Source of the DNA: JAYZQT01 sp036136335
Lineage (GTDB): Bacteria; Pseudomonadota; Alphaproteobacteria; MPNO01; UBA830
NCBI GenBank assembly: GCA_036136335.1
Contig: JAYZQT010000063.1
Span: 1-52,289, forward strand
Length of the DNA: 52,289 bases
Direction: 5' to 3'
The position numbers and the translations under genes are program-made. This document shows positions 1 through 8,321 of the stretch, piece after piece; the first letter of the stretch is position 1; every line of letters starts with the position of its first letter. Below the pieces are notes generated by a model. That model was not told where the DNA came from and did no database searches. It saw only the letters and a program-made list of their open reading frames with translations.

Positions 1-313
1 CAACCGCCGAAAGTGTCCGATAGGTATCTTCACTGAAATCCTCATGGCCTGGCGTGTCTAAAAGGTTGAATGTGCACCCGCTGTATTCGAACGTCATTAC
101 CGAAGAGGCAACGGAAATTCCCCGTTCCGCCTCTACTTTCATCCAGTCCGAATGAGCACGTCGAGCCTCGCCTCTTGCTTTGACAGCCCCGGCTGTCTGA
201 ATGGCCCCGCCAAACAGCAGAAGCTTTTCGGTCAGCGTCGTCTTGCCCGCATCGGGATGGGAAATAATAGCGAAAGTCCGTCGGGCGGCGATCTTGCCGC
301 TGAAAGCACTCAT
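1..313 (-). CDS. prfC: Peptide chain release factor 3 (RF3), N-terminal part, cut by window edge
   Basis: GTPase that recycles RF1/RF2 from the ribosome after peptide release. The 104 visible codons begin MSAFSGKIAARRTFAIISHP and continue with the P-loop HPDAGKTTLTEKLLL, the family stretch GGAIQTAGAVKARG, the switch region ERGISVASSV and the G3 motif DTPGHEDFSEDTYR, all typical of RF3 rather than EF-G or LepA. The ATG at 313-311 is the natural start because RRTFAIISHPDAGKTT lies about 11 residues in, as in other RF3 proteins. The rest lies beyond base 1. It is transcribed away from hmgA, with about 150 bases between the two starts. Identification is firm from the G-domain motifs. Confidence 0.93.
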   Translation of the reverse strand, partial: MSAFSGKIAARRTFAIISHPDAGKTTLTEKLLLFGGAIQTAGAVKARGEARRAHSDWMKVEAERGISVASSVMTFEYSGCTFNLLDTPGHEDFSEDTYRTLSAV

Positions 314-344
314 ATCCGGTCCAGAAAATCCGTGTTGCGCCCGC

Positions 345-363
345 TTGCGCGATTAGTGCGCAA
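345..363. promoter_or_regulatory. Dyad TTGCGC-N7-GCGCAA between prfC and hmgA
   Basis: In the divergent intergenic region the 6-base arms TTGCGC (345-350) and GCGCAA (358-363) form a perfect inverted repeat. A further TTGCGC lies at 335-340, one helical turn before the left arm. The position between two opposed start codons suits an operator, but no regulator is encoded nearby, so the role is inference. Confidence 0.3.
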
Positions 364-466
364 TATAGGGGGGTTTTGTATGTTTGCCAGCTGAGTTTGC
401 GTGTCGCATTCCCGACCGCCGGGGCGTACCATGCGGGGAGGAGAAGAACTCAGATCGGACGCCGCT

Positions 467-1777
467 ATGGATACGCTCACTAACACCCAACTGGATTATC
501 AGTCGGGCTTCGGAAACGAATTTGCAACGGAAGCTTTGCCGGGGGCCCTGCCGAAGGGGCAGAACTCGCCTCAGCAGGTACCCTATCGATTATACACTGA
601 ATTGATTAGTGGCACCGCATTTACCCAGCCGCGGACGGACAACCTCAGAACATGGGTCTATCGGATGCGACCATCGGCGACCCACAACACATTCCGTTCA
701 ATGAACAATGGCAACATCAGGACAGCGGCATTTGTTGAGGGTGTATTATCACCCCAGCAGATGCGTTGGGATCCGGTGCCCATTCCCGATGCGCCAACCG
801 ATCTGATAGAGGGTCTACATACTCTTGGCGGGAACGGAGATGTCGGGACGCAAACAGGTATCGCCATCCATATTTATGCGGCGAATACCGCTATGAATGA
901 CAGGTATTTCTATAATGCTGATGGCGAAATGTTATTTGTGCCACAACAGGGTCGCCTGCGTTTTGCAACTGAATTGGGGATCCTGGAGGCTGCACCCAAT
1001 GAGATTGTTGTGGTCCCGCGTGGAATTAAATTCAGGGTTGAACTGAATGACGGTCCTTCTCGTGGATATGTGTGCGAAAATTATGGAGCTCCGCTCCGAC
1101 TGCCGGATTTAGGACCAATCGGGTCGAATGGCCTTGCGAATGCCCGCGATTTTCTTACCCCGGTTGCCAGTTTTGAGGATAGGGAAGGCGATTTTGAGAT
1201 AGTCGCAAAATTCGGCGGAAACCTGTGGACTGCCGGGATTGATCATTCCCCTCTGGATGTCGTAGCGTGGCATGGAAATCTTGCACCTTATAAATATGAT
1301 CTCGCCAGGTTTATGGCCATTGGAACAATCAGTTTTGATCATCCGGATCCGTCGATATACACGGTGTTGACTTCGCCATCGGGGCCGGCCGGACTTGCTA
1401 ACGTGGATTTTGTAATTTTCCCCCCGCGATGGCTTGTCGCTGAGGGTACATTCCGACCGCCCTGGTATCACCGCAACATCATGAGTGAGTTCATGGGGCT
1501 GGTCCTCGGTCAATACGATGCCAAGGCTGAAGGGTTCGTTCCGGGTGGGGCGAGCCTGCACAATATGATGTCTGCGCATGGGCCGGACGCGGAGGCCTAC
1601 GAGAAAGCGGTCTCGACAGATCTTGTGCCCACCCATCTAAACGAAACAATGGCCTTTATGTTTGAGACCCGCTATCCCGTCAGACTTACGGACTGGGCCG
1701 CCAACAGCCCCCAAATACAGCCACACTACCAGGATTGCTGGGGCAACCTTCGGAAAAACTTTACGGGAAAAGATTGA
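467..1777 (+). CDS. hmgA: Homogentisate 1,2-dioxygenase
   Basis: Fe(II) ring-cleaving enzyme that converts homogentisate to maleylacetoacetate in tyrosine/phenylalanine breakdown, in the cytoplasm. It begins MDTLTNTQLDYQSGFGNEFA, with the family hallmark YQSGFGNEF near the N terminus, and contains PRWLVAEGTFRPPWYHRN. With the ATG at 467 the iron ligands fall at His335, Glu341 and His371, exactly the numbering of the human enzyme, which supports this start over the in-frame ATG at 431. A GGGGAGGAG stretch at 436-444 is rather far upstream of 467, so the longer start cannot be excluded. Length is 436 residues, normal for the family. The stop TGA overlaps the fahA ATG by one base, so the two genes are translationally coupled. 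No 4-hydroxyphenylpyruvate dioxygenase or maleylacetoacetate isomerase gene is in the window. Confidence 0.96.
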   Translation: MDTLTNTQLDYQSGFGNEFATEALPGALPKGQNSPQQVPYRLYTELISGTAFTQPRTDNLRTWVYRMRPSATHNTFRSMNNGNIRTAAFVEGVLSPQQMRWDPVPIPDAPTDLIEGLHTLGGNGDVGTQTGIAIHIYAANTAMNDRYFYNADGEMLFVPQQGRLRFATELGILEAAPNEIVVVPRGIKFRVELNDGPSRGYVCENYGAPLRLPDLGPIGSNGLANARDFLTPVASFEDREGDFEIVAKFGGNLWTAGIDHSPLDVVAWHGNLAPYKYDLARFMAIGTISFDHPDPSIYTVLTSPSGPAGLANVDFVIFPPRWLVAEGTFRPPWYHRNIMSEFMGLVLGQYDAKAEGFVPGGASLHNMMSAHGPDAEAYEKAVSTDLVPTHLNETMAFMFETRYPVRLTDWAANSPQIQPHYQDCWGNLRKNFTGKD

Positions 1778-3099
1778 TGCAAAACCTGAATGAAACGCAT
1801 GACGCTGCCCTCAAAAGCTGGGTCGAGAGTGCCAATGATCCGGAGAATGATTTTCCCGTTCAGAACCTGCCGTTTGGGGTCTACACCGACCCCCAATCCG
1901 GACAAGGAAAGGTTGGAATTGCAATTGGTGAAATGATTTTAGATGTTACAGCTGCTCGGTCTGAAGGTGTAATTGGAGGCGCGGCCGATGACGCGGCGGG
2001 AGCATGCAGGGGTGACACGCTAAACGACCTGATGGCGATGGGTGGTAGACACTGGTCTGCCCTCAGGGAAGCGGTTTCCCAATCTCTGCGAGACGACACC
2101 GATGCCGGCAAAGCGGCGGCAGAGGTCGGTTCAAAGATACTGGTTGCGCAATCAGATGTGGCGATGCAGCTTCCTGCCCAAATTGGTGATTATACAGATT
2201 TCTACGCCTCTATCTTTCATGCCACCAATGTTGGAAAGATGCTTCGTCCGGATAATCCCCTAATGCCAAATTACAAACACATCCCGATTGCGTATCACGG
2301 CCGTGCATCGTCTATTGTGGTAAGTGGGGAGAGCTGCAAGCGTCCGGTTGGACAGACAATGCCACCGGATAGTGACACACCAGTGTTTGGGCCGTCTAAG
2401 GCCTTCGATTATGAGACGGAGATCGGATTTTACATCGGGCCCGGCAACCCCCTGGGACAGCCCGTCTCCGTGTCCGAAGCCGACGATCATATTTTCGGGC
2501 TTTGCCTCCTGAACGACTGGTCGGCCCGTGACATTCAGGCGTGGGAGTATCAGCCGCTGGGCCCTTTTCTTGCGAAGAGTTTCGCGTCCCATGTTTCGCC
2601 GTGGGTGGTTACACTTGAGGCTCTCGCACCATTCCGATGCAGTGCTTTTGACAGACCCAAGGCTGACCCGGCACCGCTGTCCTACCTATCATCTGACGAT
2701 AACAGTGCGACTGGGGGTTTCGATATCAACATTGAAGTTTTGATCACTTCGGAGAAGATGCGTCGTGAAGGGGTCACAGCACAAACCCTGGCTCTGACGA
2801 ATATGCGCTATCTTTACTGGACTATTTGTCAAATGCTGACTCACCACACGTCGAACGGCTGTAATCTGCGGCCGGGCGATATGATGGGTACGGGGACAAT
2901 CTCTGGCCCGGATGAATCCGCACTTGGTTCCATTCTGGAGACAACCAGACGCGGAACAGAACCCGTGACACTTCCAACGGGAGAAGAACGCAGATTTTTG
3001 GGTGACGGCGATGAGCTGGTCATGCACGCTTGGTGTGAAGGTGAGGGCGTCCGGCGCATAGGGTTTGGTGACTGCCGCGCGGTAATAGAAGGAGCATAG
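1777..3099 (+). CDS. fahA: Fumarylacetoacetase
   Basis: Hydrolyses fumarylacetoacetate to fumarate and acetoacetate, the last step of homogentisate breakdown. The protein (440 residues) has the N-terminal fold seen in LPFGVYTDPQSGQGKVGIAI. The catalytic core DYTDFYASIFHATNVGKM carries metal ligand Asp141 and general base His148. It is followed by FDYETEIGFYIG with the metal-binding glutamates, and LLNDWSARDIQAWEYQPLGP. The ATG at 1777 overlaps the hmgA stop as TGATG, so the pair forms an operon. An open frame extends upstream to 1735 inside hmgA, but the overlapping ATG is the sensible start. It ends 7 bases from the 3' end of the convergent GlcG/HbpS-like gene. No sign of damage; identification is secure. 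Confidence 0.95.
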   Translation: MQNLNETHDAALKSWVESANDPENDFPVQNLPFGVYTDPQSGQGKVGIAIGEMILDVTAARSEGVIGGAADDAAGACRGDTLNDLMAMGGRHWSALREAVSQSLRDDTDAGKAAAEVGSKILVAQSDVAMQLPAQIGDYTDFYASIFHATNVGKMLRPDNPLMPNYKHIPIAYHGRASSIVVSGESCKRPVGQTMPPDSDTPVFGPSKAFDYETEIGFYIGPGNPLGQPVSVSEADDHIFGLCLLNDWSARDIQAWEYQPLGPFLAKSFASHVSPWVVTLEALAPFRCSAFDRPKADPAPLSYLSSDDNSATGGFDINIEVLITSEKMRREGVTAQTLALTNMRYLYWTICQMLTHHTSNGCNLRPGDMMGTGTISGPDESALGSILETTRRGTEPVTLPTGEERRFLGDGDELVMHAWCEGEGVRRIGFGDCRAVIEGA

Positions 3100-3106
3100 G
3101 CGGCAA

Positions 3107-3574
3107 TTAGTTCTCCAGCCGCACCAGCCGACCCATGTCCGTGCAATCTTCATCGGTTTTTAAGTTTGCAGCGTGGATGCCATGTGCCGCCATGTCTTCG
3201 TCTACATTCTGGCGGTCACCTGTAACACCTACCGCTCCAATCACATTGCCAGCCTGATCCCGGATCAACCGACCACCGCCTTCGGCAAAAATCTGACGAT
3301 TTGAAGCGTCGTCGATGAAATTCATGAACATGGGCCGTTCTACTGCACACATCTGAACAAGGCTGGATGACCGCCCCAGAGCGAGCGCTGCGTTTGTTTT
3401 ACCCAACGCCATTTCTAACCGGAGCGCAGAAGCATGGTCTTCTTTGGCGAATGCCTTGACCACATTGCCTAGCTCTACCACGACGACACTCATGGGGCGA
3501 AGACTGAGTTCCCGACTCTTTTTGAAAATAGCCTCTATAATTGTATGGGCCTCGCCAAGTGAAATTATATTCAT
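3107..3574 (-). CDS. GlcG/HbpS family (DUF336) protein
   Basis: Small (155 residues) single-domain protein of the GlcG/HbpS family. Some members bind haem, and many sit in glycolate or aromatic catabolic operons, but the biochemical role of most is unknown. Recognisable features are the N-terminal helix with EAHTIIEAIFKKSRE, the strand MSVVVVELGNVVKAFAKEDH, and the later stretch GGGRLIRDQAGNVIGAVGVT followed by DRQNVDEDMAAHGI. No signal peptide is visible, so it is probably cytoplasmic. The ATG at 3574 follows a GGAGAG ribosome-binding site. It faces fahA tail-to-tail and is divergent from the molybdenum hydroxylase gene, with about 93 bases between them. Family assignment is good; function is not assigned. 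Confidence 0.82.
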   Translation of the reverse strand: MNIISLGEAHTIIEAIFKKSRELSLRPMSVVVVELGNVVKAFAKEDHASALRLEMALGKTNAALALGRSSSLVQMCAVERPMFMNFIDDASNRQIFAEGGGRLIRDQAGNVIGAVGVTGDRQNVDEDMAAHGIHAANLKTDEDCTDMGRLVRLEN

Positions 3575-3601
3575 CGCATTCTCTCCACTCTTGAAATTAT
3601 A

Positions 3602-3621
3602 TACCTGTTATGGGGCAGGTA
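3602..3621. promoter_or_regulatory. Dyad TACCTG-N8-CAGGTA in a divergent promoter region
   Basis: A perfect 6+6 inverted repeat, TACCTG at 3602-3607 and CAGGTA at 3616-3621, lies between the starts of the GlcG-like gene (3574, leftward) and the molybdenum hydroxylase gene (3668, rightward). Placement suggests an operator or a short hairpin in the leader of the hydroxylase gene. No regulator gene is adjacent. Confidence 0.3.
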
Positions 3622-3667
3622 CTGTTCCTGTGCTAGTCTCTGGCAAACCATATGCAGGAGCGTGATT

Positions 3668-5980
3668 GTGATTGGTGAGCGGTTGAGGCGGACTGAAGAC
3701 CCGGCGTTGCTGCGGGGCAAAGGGGTATTCGTCGACGATATTCACCTTGCGGCAATGCTGCAGGCCGCGTTTGTTCGCAGTCCGCATCCTCACGCACTGA
3801 TCAAGAACATCGATACTGTGGCCGCCAACTCACACCCTGGCGTTGCTGCGGTTTTCACGCTTGATGATTTCAGGCCGCATATAGCCCTAGAACGGCTTCC
3901 GCTCCAGTTTCCGAGCAAGGCTTTTCGATCGGACGTGACGCCTTGGCTGCTATCAGGCAAAGAGGTCAGTCATGTGGGCGAAGTGGTGGCAATGGTGATC
4001 GCGGTGACGCGGTACGTCGCAGAAGATGCGGCGGTACTGGTTGATGTTGAATATGAAACCTTACCCTCGGTAGCGGGAAGCGTCTCTGCGTTTGCGGGTG
4101 ACGCTCCTTCGGTTCATCGGGACCAGGAAAATCTGTTATGCAGTTTTGAACAGTCCTATGGCGACGTCGGCGCAGCGTTTGCCAGCGCCCCCCACGTATT
4201 CCGTGAAAGTTTCGTTCAGCATCGCGGAGCTGCCCACCCGATTGAAGGACGCGGTGCGGTTGCGCGCTATGATGCACTCGACGATGGAATTACCGTTTGG
4301 TCGTCGACCCAGATGTCACATGAGCTCAGGTCTGCGATCGTCAAGGTGTTGGGAATAGATGAGGGTCGGGTCAGGGTTGTTGCTCCTGACGTCGGTGGCG
4401 GGTTTGGTTCAAAATATATTTCCTATCCGGAAGACGTTGCGGTTGCGCTAGCAGCCAAACTGCTTGATCGGCCTGTCAAATGGATTGAGGACCGCCGGGA
4501 ACATTTCACGTCTGCGATTCAGGAGCGCGAGCAGGACTGGACGATGGAAATTGCTACCGATGACGACGGTCGGGTCCTTGGCATGCGGGGCACTCTGCTT
4601 AACGACCAGGGCGCCTATACGCCACAGGGTGTCAATCTGGCGTACAATGCTTCGACCGGTGTTCCCGGGCCATACGTTGTGCCAAATTACCAAATACAGG
4701 TACATGTTGTCGAAACCAACACCGTCGCGGCGGCGCCTGTACGTGGTGCCGGGTATCCTGAAGGCAACTACACGATGGAGCGGATGCTCGACCGTGCAGC
4801 GCAGGGCCTCGGTATTGACCGTGCTGAGATCCGGCAACTCAACCTAATTCCTGTTCAAGAAATGCCCTATAAAACCCAGCTTAAGACGCGCGCGGGATCG
4901 CCTGTAGAGGCTGACAGCGGTGATTTTCCCAAATGTCAGAAACTCGCGTTGGAGCGTATTGACTATCAGGGATTTATCGCCCGACAGAAAGCGGCTCGAA
5001 TGGACGGTCGTTACATCGGGATCGGGCTTGCAAATAGCCTCAAGGGGACTGGCCGGGGGCCATTTGAGTCGGGCTCGGTAAGGATTGAACGATCAGGGAA
5101 AGTGCGGGTTTTTACCGGGGCAATGGCAATGGGACAGGGATTGAAGACAATGCTGGCCCAGGTCACCTCGGCTCAGCTTGGTGTACCGGTAGATGAAATA
5201 GAAGTGGTGTCCGGCGATACCGGTACAATTGCCCTTGGGCATGGCGGATTTGCAAGTCGTCAAACAGTGACGGCCGGATCGTCAGTGCATAACGCGGCGA
5301 TAGAGATCCGGACGAAGATGCTGAAAATGGCGGCATATCTTCTGGAGGCGGGTGTACATGATCTGGAGCTTGTCGACGGTACCGCCCGGGTCAAGGGATC
5401 GGATTTATCGGTTACTGTGCGTGAGATTGCTGAAGCTTGTGGAGGGGCGCCTGGGTATTCCATGCCGAAAGGGATTGAACCGGGTCTCGAGGCGGCAGCC
5501 CATTTCAAACCTGAAGCCCTGACGTATAGCAATGGCGCGCAGGCAGTGGAGGTTGAGGTGGATGTGGGTACCGGTGCAGTAAAGTTTCTTAATTACGTCG
5601 TTGTCAGCGACTGCGGCACACTAATCAATCCAATGATGGTGGATGGCCAGATAGCCGGGGGGGTCGTGCACGGTATTGGCAACGCCTTGTTCGAATGGAT
5701 GGGCTATGATTCAAGCGGGCAACCGCTAACTACCAATTTTGGCGAATATATAATGCCAACGGCTACTGAGTTGATTAATCTTGATCTGCTTTATGAACAC
5801 TCCCCCACCCCACTGAATCCCCTGGGGGTAAAGGGCGTGGGTGAAACCGGAACGGTTCCCGCCGCGGGAGCAATCGTAGCGGCGGTGGAAAACGCTCTGG
5901 AGCCGTTTGGTGTGAGACTGACGGATTATCCCGTGAGCCCCTCAAAAATCATTGAATTAGTGAACTCGGCGCCCGGATGA
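3668..5980 (+). CDS. Xanthine dehydrogenase-family molybdopterin-binding large subunit
   Basis: Catalytic (Mo-cofactor) subunit of a molybdenum hydroxylase of the xanthine dehydrogenase / CO dehydrogenase family, which oxidises aldehydes, N-heterocycles or related substrates with water as oxygen donor. Visible landmarks are GERLRRTEDPALLRGKGVFV at the N terminus, the cofactor loop VVAPDVGGGFGSK, DRPVKWIEDRREHF, and near the C terminus GVKGVGETGTVPAAGA, whose Glu726 is the conserved catalytic base. The usual A-Y-R-G-A-G-R-P-E segment reads PVRGAGYPEG here, with Tyr in place of the second Arg. The GTG at 3668 lies 7 bases after AGGAG (3656-3660), better spaced than the GTG at 3662. At 770 residues it is full length. 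The [2Fe-2S] and FAD subunits that normally accompany it are absent on both sides. Substrate unknown. Confidence 0.9.
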   Translation: MIGERLRRTEDPALLRGKGVFVDDIHLAAMLQAAFVRSPHPHALIKNIDTVAANSHPGVAAVFTLDDFRPHIALERLPLQFPSKAFRSDVTPWLLSGKEVSHVGEVVAMVIAVTRYVAEDAAVLVDVEYETLPSVAGSVSAFAGDAPSVHRDQENLLCSFEQSYGDVGAAFASAPHVFRESFVQHRGAAHPIEGRGAVARYDALDDGITVWSSTQMSHELRSAIVKVLGIDEGRVRVVAPDVGGGFGSKYISYPEDVAVALAAKLLDRPVKWIEDRREHFTSAIQEREQDWTMEIATDDDGRVLGMRGTLLNDQGAYTPQGVNLAYNASTGVPGPYVVPNYQIQVHVVETNTVAAAPVRGAGYPEGNYTMERMLDRAAQGLGIDRAEIRQLNLIPVQEMPYKTQLKTRAGSPVEADSGDFPKCQKLALERIDYQGFIARQKAARMDGRYIGIGLANSLKGTGRGPFESGSVRIERSGKVRVFTGAMAMGQGLKTMLAQVTSAQLGVPVDEIEVVSGDTGTIALGHGGFASRQTVTAGSSVHNAAIEIRTKMLKMAAYLLEAGVHDLELVDGTARVKGSDLSVTVREIAEACGGAPGYSMPKGIEPGLEAAAHFKPEALTYSNGAQAVEVEVDVGTGAVKFLNYVVVSDCGTLINPMMVDGQIAGGVVHGIGNALFEWMGYDSSGQPLTTNFGEYIMPTATELINLDLLYEHSPTPLNPLGVKGVGETGTVPAAGAIVAAVENALEPFGVRLTDYPVSPSKIIELVNSAPG

Positions 5981-6036
5981 GCTGGGTTTTCCGCCCCGAC
6001 TTTGCAATAAAATTCCACAAAGTCTTCGAGTGCGGC

Positions 6037-7104
6037 TTAGTCCTGAAGTTTTAAAAGTTTCTTTGCGTTACCACCCCATATTGCGGCTTTATCGTCACTG
6101 CCCAGTGTTTCAACCAGATCAACCAGTTCGACCGGGTTGTAGTCTCCCATGTCATAAGGGTAGTCCGTCCCCATAACAACCTTGTCGGCGCCATATTGCT
6201 CTATCAGGTATTTAAGCTGGTGCGGAGTAAAGACGACGGTGTCCAACCACATCTTCTTCAGATAACTCGTTGGCGGCTTGTTGATTTTTATTCGACCGTC
6301 GTCACGCGCGCCCCACACATGGTCAATACGTCCGGAATATGCCGGCAAATATCCGCCACCGTGAGCTAGCAGGATACGCAGGCCTGGATAACGGTCCATT
6401 ATGCCATCGAAAATCAGCCGATGGACAGCGATAGTGGTTTCCAGTGGATTGCCAATGACGTTATTGAAATAGTGGTCCTTGAAACGTTCGGCCGAGGTGA
6501 ACCCGTTTGGATGAATGAAGATCAGTGTATCTAGAGCCTGTGCTTTCGCCCAGAAAGGGTCCAGCCGACTATTGGAAATCTCCGATCCATTTACATTGGT
6601 AAGTATCTGAAAACCTTTCAAGCCGAGCTTGTTGACACCGCGTTCGAGTTCCGCGATCGCCATGTCAACATCCTGAAGTGGAATATTGCCGAATGCGACA
6701 AATCTGTCCGGTATGTCATTTACAATCTCAGCAAGCCCGTTGTTGATAATTTCCGAGGCTTTGATCCCTATTTCCGGGGCCAGCCAGTAGTAGGCCTGAA
6801 ATGGCGGTGGGATAATGGTTTGCAGATCGATTCCCATGTTATCCATGTCAATGAGCCGATGGTCCACGGTTGTCAGGTGTGGTGTGCGGTCAACATTCTG
6901 TTTCATATTGATGTCACGCGTCATTTCATTGGCGAATAGGATGGCGGGCTCCATATCGGGTGTGAAATGCGGTTCGGCGATCTCCGCCGCCTCCGGAATG
7001 TGGACGTGACAGTGTATGTCAATTGTGAAAGCTTCTGGTTTTTTAAGTTGTGATCTCGGTTGTGGACGAGCAGATGTAAAGACGTAAGGCTGAGCCCCGA
7101 CCAT
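6037..7104 (-). CDS. Amidohydrolase family protein, ACMSD / resorcylate decarboxylase type
   Basis: Metal-dependent TIM-barrel enzyme of the amidohydrolase-2 family, which includes aminocarboxymuconate-semialdehyde decarboxylase, gamma-resorcylate decarboxylase, LigW and the 4-oxalomesaconate hydratase LigJ. The HxH motif is at His31 and His33 (IDIHCHVHIP). Further metal and active-site positions are seen in LIFIHPNGFTSAERF, RILLAHGGGYLPAYSGRIDH and VVMGTDYPYDMGD, and the last two resemble ACMSD more than LigJ. The ATG at 7104 has AAGGGA upstream at good spacing. It is the last gene of a leftward set HpaB - Ldh2-type dehydrogenase - this gene, with only 24 bases separating it from the dehydrogenase. 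Non-oxidative decarboxylation of an aromatic or muconate-type acid is the likeliest reaction; the substrate cannot be read from sequence. Confidence 0.88.
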   Translation of the reverse strand: MVGAQPYVFTSARPQPRSQLKKPEAFTIDIHCHVHIPEAAEIAEPHFTPDMEPAILFANEMTRDINMKQNVDRTPHLTTVDHRLIDMDNMGIDLQTIIPPPFQAYYWLAPEIGIKASEIINNGLAEIVNDIPDRFVAFGNIPLQDVDMAIAELERGVNKLGLKGFQILTNVNGSEISNSRLDPFWAKAQALDTLIFIHPNGFTSAERFKDHYFNNVIGNPLETTIAVHRLIFDGIMDRYPGLRILLAHGGGYLPAYSGRIDHVWGARDDGRIKINKPPTSYLKKMWLDTVVFTPHQLKYLIEQYGADKVVMGTDYPYDMGDYNPVELVDLVETLGSDDKAAIWGGNAKKLLKLQD

Positions 7105-7128
7105 GTGACTTCCCTTCTTTTATATGTG

Positions 7129-8196
7129 TTAGGTGAGCCGATCTATGCCGAGTGTGTCGGCGAGGTTATTGAGGTTTTTAAGTAAAGCGTTATGGACCGG
7201 GACACCGTTTTGTTTGGCATCGGCGATGCTTGCGGCCCTTCCATCACCTGGAACGCGGACACGCGCCACCCCTGGCATCGGCTGCGCCGATCTCATGCTT
7301 TCACTGACCTCAATCACTTTTTGCCCAAAATCTCCGAGATCGCCGAACCGGGATGGGTCGACGACAACCATGAAATGACCGTTGTTAACGGGAGTTCGCT
7401 GATATTCATCATCCCCCATATTTTCCACGTCCACTCCCATTTGCGCCCCTGACAGGGTCGCGGCAAGCAGCCCGATGATCAAGGACAGCGCGTAACCCTT
7501 GTGTCCACCTATAGGATTCAGAATACCCTCTTTGATACGTGAGGAATCGGTGATTGGTTTACCGTCACGGCCAATCATCCAGTCTGGCGGAAGCTCATCT
7601 CCTCGCTGTGCGGCCGTTCGGACCTTGCCAAAAGACGTTACTGATGTGGCTATATCCATCAGCACCGCTGCTTCGCCGCCTGCGGGGATAGCAGCCGCTA
7701 TTGGGTTTGTGCCAAGAAGCAGGTCTGCACTACCCCAGGGTGCCATGTGGTTTGCGCTGCCATTGGTCCCATATAGTGCAATCATGTTTTCTTCGGCCGC
7801 CATTGCCACGTAGGTAGCAGCTGCGCCAGCATGGTTTGATCCTCGGGCTCCTATCCATGAACAGCCCGCCTCTCTGGCCTTCGCAATGGCCAGTTTCATG
7901 GCGTATTCTGCCACCAGGTGCCCCATCGCGTTGTCACCATCCACTACTGCTGTTGCAGGAGATTCGTTTGTAGCAGTGATGTCCGGGGTAACATTTATGC
8001 CGCCCGCATTTATCCGCTTAATATATTGGGGGAGGCGAAAAATCCCATGTGTATGAAACCCAGCCGTATCAGATGCAATCATCAGCCTCCCGCAATCAAC
8101 GGCATCGCGATTTGGAAGCCCCACCCTGCGCAGGGCGGACGCAATGAAACATTCTAGAACATTCGCATAAAACCGCTGGGGGGTCGTGTTGGACAT
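7129..8196 (-). CDS. Ldh2-family (malate/L-lactate dehydrogenase-like) NAD(P)-dependent oxidoreductase
   Basis: Member of the malate/lactate/ureidoglycolate/sulfolactate dehydrogenase family, which reduces or oxidises 2-keto / 2-hydroxy acids without a classical Rossmann motif. Diagnostic pieces are ASDTAGFHTHGIFRLPQY, RGSNHAGAAATYVAMAAE with the conserved His122, APWGSADLLLGTNPIAAAIP and GGHKGYALSLIIGLLAATLS. The start was set at the ATG at 8196 (MSNTTPQRFYANVLECF) because AAAGGAACACTAGGT precedes it; the open frame extends 15 codons further without such a site. Length is 355 residues, as expected. It lies between HpaB and the amidohydrolase and is probably co-transcribed, though 125 bases separate it from HpaB. 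A role reducing a keto-acid product of ring cleavage is inference. Confidence 0.9.
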   Translation of the reverse strand: MSNTTPQRFYANVLECFIASALRRVGLPNRDAVDCGRLMIASDTAGFHTHGIFRLPQYIKRINAGGINVTPDITATNESPATAVVDGDNAMGHLVAEYAMKLAIAKAREAGCSWIGARGSNHAGAAATYVAMAAEENMIALYGTNGSANHMAPWGSADLLLGTNPIAAAIPAGGEAAVLMDIATSVTSFGKVRTAAQRGDELPPDWMIGRDGKPITDSSRIKEGILNPIGGHKGYALSLIIGLLAATLSGAQMGVDVENMGDDEYQRTPVNNGHFMVVVDPSRFGDLGDFGQKVIEVSESMRSAQPMPGVARVRVPGDGRAASIADAKQNGVPVHNALLKNLNNLADTLGIDRLT

Positions 8197-8268
8197 ACCT
8201 AGTGTTCCTTTAAGTCCATAAATTTTACATGGCCTGATCAAAAAGTCCGGCAGAACATTAGATCAAAC

Positions 8269-8290
8269 GTGGTTTTCCACCTTTTGGTGG
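8269..8290. promoter_or_regulatory. Mutually exclusive short hairpins between hpaB-like gene and dehydrogenase
   Basis: The stretch GTGG-TTTT-CCACC-TTTT-GGTGG allows the central CCAC(C) to pair with either the left GTGG (8269-8272) or the right GGTGG (8286-8290), each giving a 4-base loop. It lies in the 125-base gap within an apparent leftward operon. It could modulate readthrough or mRNA processing; function is inferred only from the pairing. Confidence 0.3.
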
Positions 8291-8321
8291 GTGTATTGAT
8301 TACGGAGACTTCTCCTTAAAA

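Noticed and set aside
6037..7104. 4-oxalomesaconate hydratase (LigJ) identity for the amidohydrolase
   Set aside because: The motifs MGTDYPYD and AHGGGYLPAYSGRIDH resemble ACMSD-type decarboxylases more than LigJ; kept only as an alternative.
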